Assembly (NCBI RefSeq): GCF_902497995.1
Contig: NZ_CABVII010000014.1
Location: forward strand, 1-64,000
Length of the DNA stretch: 64,000 nucleotides
Source: Pseudomonas fluorescens
GTDB lineage: Bacteria > Pseudomonadota > Gammaproteobacteria > Pseudomonadales > Pseudomonadaceae
Direction: 5' to 3'
Shown: piece after piece, positions 58,185-64,000 of the stretch
Position numbering within the stretch: the stretch's first letter is position 1
How the letters are laid out: each line of letters starts with the position of its first letter
The notes under the pieces: model-generated
Databases searched by the model: none
What the model was told of the DNA's origin: nothing
What the model saw: the letters and a program-made list of their open reading frames with translations, nothing else
Translations under genes and position numbers: made by a program

Positions 58185-59654
58185 CTAATCAACACTGCGA
58201 GGCAATTGAAGGGTCACGCGCAACCCACCCTCACGCAGATTCTGCAGGCTGACCTCACCCCCATGGCTATGGGCAATATTGCGCGCAATCCCCAACCCCA
58301 ACCCATAACCCTGCTGCTGCCCGGCCAGGCGGAAGTGCGGTTCGAACACCTGTTCCATCCGCTGCTCCGGCACCCCGGGTCCTTCATCATCGACATGCAG
58401 GACGAACGCGCTCTGGTCGTCATCAATGTGCAAATGCGCGTTCTGCCCATACTTCAAGGCATTGTCGATCAGGTTGCCGATGCAACGCTTGAGCGCCAGC
58501 GGCTTACCCGGATAAGGCGCCAGCGCCCGTCCTTGCTGGGTCACCCGGCCATTGCCGCTGGGTGCCAGGTAGGGTTCCACCAGGCAATCGAGCACATGGT
58601 TGAGGTCCACCGGTTCGATATTTTCGTGGATGTCGGTGTCTTTCACGCATTGCAGCGCCCCTTTGACCAGCAGCTCCAACTCATCCAGATCGCGACCGAA
58701 CTTGGCTTGCAGCTGTTCGTCCTCAAGCAGTTCGACCCGCAGCCGCAAGCGGGTAATCGGTGTGCGCAGGTCATGGGAGATCGCGCTGAACAACTGGCTG
58801 CGTTCGGTCAGGTAACGGCTGATTCGTTCGCGCATGGCGTTGAAGGCCCGGCCCACTTCGACCACTTCAGTGCCGCCGCCCTCGGCCACCGGTTCGACTT
58901 CGGCGCCCAACGACATATCGCGAGCCGCCCGTGCCAGACGCTTGAGCGGCCGGCTCTGCCAGTGCACCAGCAAGCCGATGAACAACAACAGGAAACCACT
59001 GGTCAGGACGATGAACCAGACTTGTTGCGCCGGCAGCCCCTGTTCTTCAAGGCTGGTATAGGGCTCGGGCAACAGCGACGCGATGTACAGCCATTCCCCC
59101 GGCGCCATCTGGATTTGTGTGACCAGCACCGGCGGATTGACCGGTTCCAGGGTCAGCGCGTAATGCGCCCAGGAGCGAGGCAACTCGTCGAGTTTCAGGC
59201 CACCGTTGAAAATCCGCAGGTCTTCGGGGCTGACAAAGGTCACCGAGATATCAGTGTCCTGGCCCAGGGACTGGCGCAGTACTTCATCAACCGCCTTGAG
59301 CACTGCCGCTTTGCGCGCAGTGATCGGCAGTACTTCCATACCCAAGGGTTTGTCGTTGAGGGTCACCACGAACCGGGTGCCGCCCATGCTGCGCAACTGA
59401 TCGAGCACCAGCGGCCGGAACGCCACCGGCAACGAACGCAAGTAACTGACGCTGGCGGTCATCGAATGCGCGAGGCTGCGGGCGCTGGTGACCAGCCCCT
59501 CGAGCTGAGTGGCGCGCAGCTGCGAGACCCAGATCACGCTCGACAGCGCCTGGGCGAACAGCACCGCGAGCAAGGTCAGCAGTAACATCCGCCCGAGCAG
59601 CGAATGCGGCACGGGCACCTTGGCGGCGAGTGTGCGCAAAAACTCAGTGGCCAT
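58185..59654 (-). CDS. gtrS: sensor histidine kinase GtrS
   Basis: About 489 residues. Two membrane helices (about 22-44 and 280-302 by eye) enclose a periplasmic sensor domain; a HAMP domain and the dimerisation H-box (SAISHDLRTPITRLRLRVEL) follow, then the ATPase domain (NLIDNALKYGQNA, DDEGPGVPEQRMEQVFEPHF, GLGLGIARNIAHSHGG). In Pseudomonas GtrS senses 2-ketogluconate or 6-phosphogluconate-related ligands and phosphorylates GltR. Start is ATG 59654 within the end of gltR (11-base overlap). Confidence 0.92.
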   Translation of the reverse strand: MATEFLRTLAAKVPVPHSLLGRMLLLTLLAVLFAQALSSVIWVSQLRATQLEGLVTSARSLAHSMTASVSYLRSLPVAFRPLVLDQLRSMGGTRFVVTLNDKPLGMEVLPITARKAAVLKAVDEVLRQSLGQDTDISVTFVSPEDLRIFNGGLKLDELPRSWAHYALTLEPVNPPVLVTQIQMAPGEWLYIASLLPEPYTSLEEQGLPAQQVWFIVLTSGFLLLFIGLLVHWQSRPLKRLARAARDMSLGAEVEPVAEGGGTEVVEVGRAFNAMRERISRYLTERSQLFSAISHDLRTPITRLRLRVELLEDEQLQAKFGRDLDELELLVKGALQCVKDTDIHENIEPVDLNHVLDCLVEPYLAPSGNGRVTQQGRALAPYPGKPLALKRCIGNLIDNALKYGQNAHLHIDDDQSAFVLHVDDEGPGVPEQRMEQVFEPHFRLAGQQQGYGLGLGIARNIAHSHGGEVSLQNLREGGLRVTLQLPRSVD

Positions 59655-60375
59655 TACTGGCAACCACATTGGCGGCCAGTTGGTAGCCGCTGCCGCGCAC
59701 CGTACGGATCAGCCGCGGCGGTTTTTCGGTGTCGCGCAGACGCTGGCGCAGGCGGCTGACAGCCATGTCGACGATGCGATCCAGTGGCATCAGATCGCGG
59801 CCACGGGTGGCATTGCCGATGGTGTCACGGTCGAGAATTTCCTGAGGATGATCGAGGAACAGCTTCAGCAGGGCGAAATCGGCGCCGGACAGAATCACTT
59901 CTTCGCCGTCGATGTGGAACAGCCGATGGCTGACCATGTCCAGGCGCCAGTCATCGAAAGCCAGCACTTCACTGCCGGACCGCTCCTGACCGAACTGCGC
60001 GCGGCGCAGCAGCGCTTTGATGCGCGCTTGCAATTCACGGGGACTGAAGGGTTTGCCCAGATAGTCGTCGGCGCCCAGCTCCAGGCCGATGACGCGGTCC
60101 GCCTCGTCGGAACTGGCAGTGAGCATGATGATGGGCACCTGGGCCTGACGCGGGTGCTGGCGAATCCACCGGCACAGGCTGAAGCCGTCTTCGTCGGGCA
60201 GCATCACGTCAAGAATCACCAGATCGCTCGGCGCGTCGTTCATGGCCTGGCGAAAGCCGGCACCGTCGGGGGTGGTTCGGACGTGGAAACCGGCGCGGGT
60301 CAGGTAAGTGTCCAGCAACTCGCGTATCTCTTGATCGTCATCGACCAACAAAATCGACTTGTTGACTGAGCTCAC
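59644..60375 (-). CDS. gltR: response regulator GltR (OmpR family)
   Basis: 243 residues. Receiver domain with LLVDDDQEIRELLDTYL, phospho-Asp in DLVILDVMLPDEDG (about residue 56) and the MLTASS and KPFSPRELQ switch segments. A winged-helix domain follows from about residue 135 (SGADFALLKLFLDHPQEILD, RIVDMAVSRLRQRL). Controls glucose uptake genes (gts, oprB). First of the two-component pair; the kinase gene overlaps its end. Upstream is a REP pair and the glk gene. Confidence 0.94.
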   Translation of the reverse strand: MSSVNKSILLVDDDQEIRELLDTYLTRAGFHVRTTPDGAGFRQAMNDAPSDLVILDVMLPDEDGFSLCRWIRQHPRQAQVPIIMLTASSDEADRVIGLELGADDYLGKPFSPRELQARIKALLRRAQFGQERSGSEVLAFDDWRLDMVSHRLFHIDGEEVILSGADFALLKLFLDHPQEILDRDTIGNATRGRDLMPLDRIVDMAVSRLRQRLRDTEKPPRLIRTVRGSGYQLAANVVASNGH

Positions 60376-60450
60376 AGGAAGGCGTCCTTGTTATTTGAGT
60401 TGGGACGGATTATGCCTGATGCACCATTTTTACAAACACCGCGGAAACAA

Positions 60451-60541
60451 TTGTGGGAGCGGGCTTGCTCGCGAATGCGGTTTCACATTCAACGCATTCG
60501 TTGATTGACACTCCGCTTTCGCGAGCAAGCCCGCTCCCACA
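60451..60541. repeat. REP pair between gltR and glk
   Basis: TGTGGGAGCGGGCTTGCTCG and CTTTCGCGAGCAAGCCCGCT around a linker with CACATTCAACGCATTC. Just after the glk stop. Confidence 0.92.
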
Positions 60542-60555
60542 TTTTTGATCGTGTT

Positions 60556-61515
60556 TCAGGCCCGGATGGATTGCTCCAGTGCCACCCCCGCACCCATCAA
60601 ACCCGAATACGGCGCCGTCACCAGCCACACCGGAATGCCCTTGAAGTAACCGCTCATGCAACCCTTGTCGGCAAAGCACCGGGCGAAACCGCTTTCGATG
60701 AAGAAGTCGGCAAACCGCGGAATCACCCCGCCCACGATGTACACGCCACCGCGTGCACCGGTGGTCAGCACGTTGTTGCCGGCCACGCGACCGAGCCAGC
60801 AGCAGAACTGCTCAAGCACTTCCAGGGCAATCGGATCACCCGCCAGACCGGCTGCCGTAATCGATTCCGGGGTATCGAGCACCGCCTCGTGGCCGTCTAC
60901 CGCACAGATCGCCCGATAAACCCGCGGCAAGCCACTGCCACTCAATGCCGTTTCAGCGCTGACATGGCCGATCTCGTTGAAGATGTGTTCCCATAGCTGG
61001 GTTTCGCGCAGGCTGCTCAGGGGCAAATCGACGTGACCGCCCTCCCCCGGCAACGCGGCGAATCGGCCTTGACCCAAGTCGAGCAACGTACCGACGCCAA
61101 GGCCAGTGCCGGGGCCGATCACCACCGCGGGCCGCAACGGTTCCGGGGCACCTTCGCAGACCACCCGGAATTCGCCCGGCTGCAACCGGGTCATGCCCAA
61201 CGCCATCGCCGAGAAATCGTTGACCAACAGCAGTTGGTCAACCTGCAAAATCCTGCAGAATTCTTTGCGACTGAGCCGCCAGTGATTGTTGGTGAACTTG
61301 AATTCATCGCCGCTCACCGGGCCGGCCACCGACAGGCACACCGAGCCGATCGAACCCGGCGCCAGGCCGAGTCCGCTCAGATAGAGCCCGATCGCATCGA
61401 TCGGGCTGGCATGGTCTGCCGTCGCCAGCACCTGGATCGATTCCAGCTGCTGGTTTTTCCACAACGCGAAACGTGCGTTGGTCCCACCGATGTCACCGAC
61501 CAAAGCCAGTTTCAA
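60556..61515 (-). CDS. glk: glucokinase
   Basis: 319 residues, bacterial glucokinase fold. ATP-binding ALVGDIGGTNARFALW (about 4-19), catalytic Asp in LLLVNDFSAMALG, and GPGTGLGVGTLLDLG. The start is TTG 61515, which overlaps the edd stop (TTGA), a translational-coupling arrangement. Phosphorylates intracellular glucose from the Gts transporter. Second gene of edd-glk. Confidence 0.94.
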   Translation of the reverse strand: MKLALVGDIGGTNARFALWKNQQLESIQVLATADHASPIDAIGLYLSGLGLAPGSIGSVCLSVAGPVSGDEFKFTNNHWRLSRKEFCRILQVDQLLLVNDFSAMALGMTRLQPGEFRVVCEGAPEPLRPAVVIGPGTGLGVGTLLDLGQGRFAALPGEGGHVDLPLSSLRETQLWEHIFNEIGHVSAETALSGSGLPRVYRAICAVDGHEAVLDTPESITAAGLAGDPIALEVLEQFCCWLGRVAGNNVLTTGARGGVYIVGGVIPRFADFFIESGFARCFADKGCMSGYFKGIPVWLVTAPYSGLMGAGVALEQSIRA

Positions 61516-63338
61516 TTAAGCGTCTCCAGGGCAGAAGTAAAGGCGCTGGCGCCCTGCTCCGCCGAGCTGAAGGCCATGCGCATGAAACCGAACAGTTCGC
61601 GACCGCTGCCGATGTTATTGCCCAGCAGGCCCTTGGCAGGTTCGCGCGCTGCGAATTCTTCGGCGTCCACCTTAAGCTCCAGAGTGCCTGTGACGCCATC
61701 GACCCGGATGATATCGCCATCTTGCACCCGCGCCAAAGCACCGCCCACATACGCTTCGGGGCTGACGTGAATCGCTGCCGGGATTTTCCCCGACGCGCCG
61801 GACATACGCCCGTCTGTCACCAGTGCGACTTTGAAGCCGCGATCCTGCAGCACACCGAGGAACGGCGTCATCTTGTGCAGTTCCGGCATGCCGTTGGAAC
61901 GCGGGCCCTGGAAGCGCATGACGGCGACGAAGTCCTTCTCCAGCAAACCGGCCTTGAACGCATCGGCCAAATCCTGCTGATCCTGGAACACCATGGCCGG
62001 TGCTTCGACTACCTGGTTTTCCAAGGCCACCGCCGAGACTTTCATCACACCGCGACCCAGGTTGCCTTCCATCACCCGCAAACCGCCCTCTGGCGAAAAC
62101 GCGCGAGCGACCGGGCGCAGGATGGTTTCGTCGAGACTGTCGGTCACGCCTTCGCGCCAGACCAGTTCACCGTTATCAAGGAACGGTTCCTGGGTGTAGC
62201 GACTCAGGCCATGGCCCATGACGGTGTTGACGTTTTCGTGGAGCAGCCCGGCTTCCAGCAGTTCGCGAATCAGGAACGACATGCCGCCCGCGGCCTGGAA
62301 GTGGTTGATGTCGGCTTTGCCGTTCGGGTAGACGTGGCTCAGGGTCGGCACGACCTCGGAGAGATCGGCCATGTCCTGCCAGGTCAACTGGATGCCCGCC
62401 GCCATGGCGATGGCCGGCATGTGCAGGGTGTGGTTGGTCGAGCCGCCAGTGGCATTGAGCGCCACGATCGAGTTGACCAGCGAGCGCTCGTCGACGATTT
62501 CGCCGATCGGTATGAAGTTGCCGTTCTGCTTGGTCAGACGGGTGACCTGATGCGCCGCTTCACGGGTCAGGGCATCACGCAGCGGGGTGTTCGGGTTGAC
62601 GAAAGACGAGCCCGGCAAGTGCAGGCCCATGACTTCCATCAACAACTGGTTGGTGTTGGCGGTGCCGTAGAAGGTGCAGGTGCCGGGGCTGTGGTAGGAA
62701 TTCATTTCCGATTCGAGCAGCTCTTCGCGACTGGCCTTGCCCTCGGCATAACGCTGGCGCACATCGGCTTTCTGCTTGTTGGAAATGCCCGAGACCATCG
62801 GCCCGCCTGGCACGAAGATCATCGGCAGGTGACCGAAACGCAACGCGCCCATCATCAGGCCCGGCACGATCTTGTCGCAGATACCCAGCATCAGCGCGCC
62901 GTCGAACATGTTGTGGGACAGGGCCACGGCGGTGGACAGCGCTATCACTTCACGGCTGGCCAGGCTCAGCTCCATCCCCGGCTCGCCCTGGGTCACGCCA
63001 TCGCACATGGCCGGGGTGCCACCGGCGAACTGGCCGACAGAACCGATTTCACGCAAGGCCCTTTTGATCTGCTCAGGGAACACTTCGTACGGCTGATGCG
63101 CCGAGAGCATGTCGTTATATGACGAAACAATTGCGATGTTGGCGGCATTCATCATCCGCAGGCTGTGCTTGTCATCGCTGCCGCAGCCGGCGACGCCGTG
63201 GGCGAAGTTGGCGCATTGCAGCTTGCCGCGCATCGGCCCGTCGCTGGCGGCACCACGAATCAGTGCTAGGTAGGCTGCACGCGTGGCGCGGCTGCGGGCG
63301 ATAAGCCGTTCGGTGACCTCAAGGACGCGGGGATGCAT
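61512..63338 (-). CDS. edd: 6-phosphogluconate dehydratase
   Basis: 608 residues, IlvD/Edd family. The three Fe-S cysteines are in MCDGVTQGEP, GICDKIVPGLMMG and SPGTCTFYGTANTNQ; ATGGSTNHTLHMPAIAMAAG is the substrate region. Dehydrates 6-phosphogluconate to KDPG. First gene of the edd-glk group, divergent from gap. A HexR-type site lies at 63459. The ATG is preceded by CTGGAGTTC. Confidence 0.96.
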   Translation of the reverse strand: MHPRVLEVTERLIARSRATRAAYLALIRGAASDGPMRGKLQCANFAHGVAGCGSDDKHSLRMMNAANIAIVSSYNDMLSAHQPYEVFPEQIKRALREIGSVGQFAGGTPAMCDGVTQGEPGMELSLASREVIALSTAVALSHNMFDGALMLGICDKIVPGLMMGALRFGHLPMIFVPGGPMVSGISNKQKADVRQRYAEGKASREELLESEMNSYHSPGTCTFYGTANTNQLLMEVMGLHLPGSSFVNPNTPLRDALTREAAHQVTRLTKQNGNFIPIGEIVDERSLVNSIVALNATGGSTNHTLHMPAIAMAAGIQLTWQDMADLSEVVPTLSHVYPNGKADINHFQAAGGMSFLIRELLEAGLLHENVNTVMGHGLSRYTQEPFLDNGELVWREGVTDSLDETILRPVARAFSPEGGLRVMEGNLGRGVMKVSAVALENQVVEAPAMVFQDQQDLADAFKAGLLEKDFVAVMRFQGPRSNGMPELHKMTPFLGVLQDRGFKVALVTDGRMSGASGKIPAAIHVSPEAYVGGALARVQDGDIIRVDGVTGTLELKVDAEEFAAREPAKGLLGNNIGSGRELFGFMRMAFSSAEQGASAFTSALETLN

Positions 63339-63458
63339 GTGTAGAACTCCAGGCTAACGGATGTGGCGACCTGATTGTCTATGCTGAACAAGGGCCGTTG
63401 TATTTGGGATGACAGACGGTTTTCTTGATCGGTCGGACCAGTTGATTCAGGTCACTCG

Positions 63459-63473
63459 TTGTAGATCAAACAA
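63459..63473. promoter_or_regulatory. HexR operator upstream of edd
   Basis: TTGT-AGATCAA-ACAA, an exact TTGT-N7-ACAA HexR core in the edd-gap divergent region, nearer the edd start. Confidence 0.7.
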
Positions 63474-63520
63474 AATATTGCCATTAAAATGGCTTGTTTT
63501 CTATTTTTATGCGAATAATC

Positions 63521-63535
63521 TTGTAATTCCAACAA
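63521..63535. promoter_or_regulatory. HexR operator upstream of gap
   Basis: TTGT-AATTCCA-ACAA, the same HexR core, about 24 bases before the gap start. Two sites in the divergent region let one repressor control both genes. Confidence 0.7.
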
Positions 63536-63558
63536 CAAAACGACGGCGGCCCTGTTAA

Positions 63559-64000
63559 ATGACTCTTCGAATCGCAATCAATGGTTTTGGCCGTATTGGC
63601 CGTAACGTGCTTCGCGCACTGTATACCCAAGGCTATCGCCAGGACCTGCAGATCGTTGCCATCAATGATTTGGGCGACAGCGAGATGAACGCTCATCTGC
63701 TCAAGTACGACACTGTTCATGGCACGTTCGACGCCGATGTCCGGCACGATCGGGAAAGCCTGACCGTCAACGGCGATCGCATTTCGGTCAGCGCCATTCG
63801 CAACCCGGCCGAGCTGCCCTGGGCGGCGGAAAAGATTGATGTGGTATTCGAATGCACCGGTCTGTTCACCGACCGGGCCAAGGCCGCCGCGCATATTACG
63901 GCCGGCGCGCGCAAAGTGATCATCTCGGCCCCGGCCAAAGGCGCCGACGCGACGGTAGTGTATGGGGTCAACCACGATATCCTGCGTCAGTCGCACCAGA
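63559..64000 (+). CDS. gap: type I glyceraldehyde-3-phosphate dehydrogenase (partial, cut by window end)
   Basis: First 147 codons in view. NAD-binding LRIAINGFGRIGRNVLRALY at the start, and VVFECTGLFTDRAKAAAHIT and KVIISAPAKGAD next; the catalytic Cys lies beyond the window. Oxidises glyceraldehyde-3-phosphate from KDPG splitting. It is divergent from edd and shares the HexR region. The start ATG follows CCTGTTAA without a strong ribosome site. The window ends in the coding sequence. Confidence 0.95.
   Translation, partial: MTLRIAINGFGRIGRNVLRALYTQGYRQDLQIVAINDLGDSEMNAHLLKYDTVHGTFDADVRHDRESLTVNGDRISVSAIRNPAELPWAAEKIDVVFECTGLFTDRAKAAAHITAGARKVIISAPAKGADATVVYGVNHDILRQSHQ

Overview
The window is a high-GC chromosomal segment of a fluorescent Pseudomonas (P. 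fluorescens group). The evidence is the gene content (an Entner-Doudoroff/glucose locus ordered gap-edd-glk-gltR-gtrS-gtsABCD-oprB-mutarotase-hexR-zwf-pgl-eda, an fadD2-fadD1/hydrolase/phaJ1 block, an olsB-olsA pair, a xenB-type ene-reductase) and about twenty REP/BIME palindromes of the GTGGGAGCGGGCTTGCTCGC type between transcription units. No rRNA, tRNA or CRISPR was seen.

Layout. 1-230: apparent end of an IS1111-like element abutting a REP pair. 0.2-3.4 kb: DUF1508 protein, a PfpI/RHH pair, a truncated EamA transporter next to a short inverted-repeat segment, and a methyltransferase. 3.5-5.9 kb: a small phage-derived island (Ogr-type zinc finger, CI-type repressor, holin-like membrane proteins, LuxR-type HTH protein). 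6-12.5 kb: lemA-TPM-TPM operon, periplasmic beta-glucosidase bglX, cardiolipin synthase-like PLD protein with YceI. 12.8-17.7 kb: serine hydrolase with a small membrane partner, acyl-CoA dehydrogenase-like protein, olsB-olsA, ACP phosphodiesterase. 17.8-20.5 kb: ArsR-MFS-xenB operon. 20.7-23.9 kb: GNAT, GyrI-like, LysE exporter, alaC. 23.96-25.35 kb: an intact IS110-family (IS1111 group) insertion sequence inside a REP pair. 25.4-28.6 kb: gluconate regulon (gntP, gntK, gntR). 28.7-32.7 kb: secreted hypothetical, GST, a convergent pair of crystallin/I36-like paralogues, small Lys-rich protein, GNAT. 32.8-45.2 kb: def-BrkB, CsbD, tandem fadD, hydrolase, phaJ1, FUSC/DUF1656/HlyD efflux operon, DUF2383 and DUF3820 proteins. 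45.5-64 kb: glucose catabolism, ending inside gap.

How it works together. Glucose enters through OprB and GtsABCD, is phosphorylated by Glk, oxidised by Zwf and Pgl to 6-phosphogluconate, then split by Edd and Eda; Gap continues the pathway. Gluconate entering by GntP is phosphorylated by GntK and joins at 6-phosphogluconate. HexR-like operators precede zwf/hexR, edd and gap, GntR-like operators precede gntP, gntK and gntR, and A-rich AAnAAnAA motifs (Hfq/Crc targets in Pseudomonas) lie in the leaders of gntP, gtsA, oprB, zwf, fadD2 and the AGE epimerase. Together they suggest transcriptional control by ED intermediates and gluconate with translational catabolite repression on top.

The least ordinary items are the REP-nested IS1111 element with a candidate guide RNA, related IS ends at 1-115 and 1783-1860, the phage-derived island, and the two I36-like paralogues.
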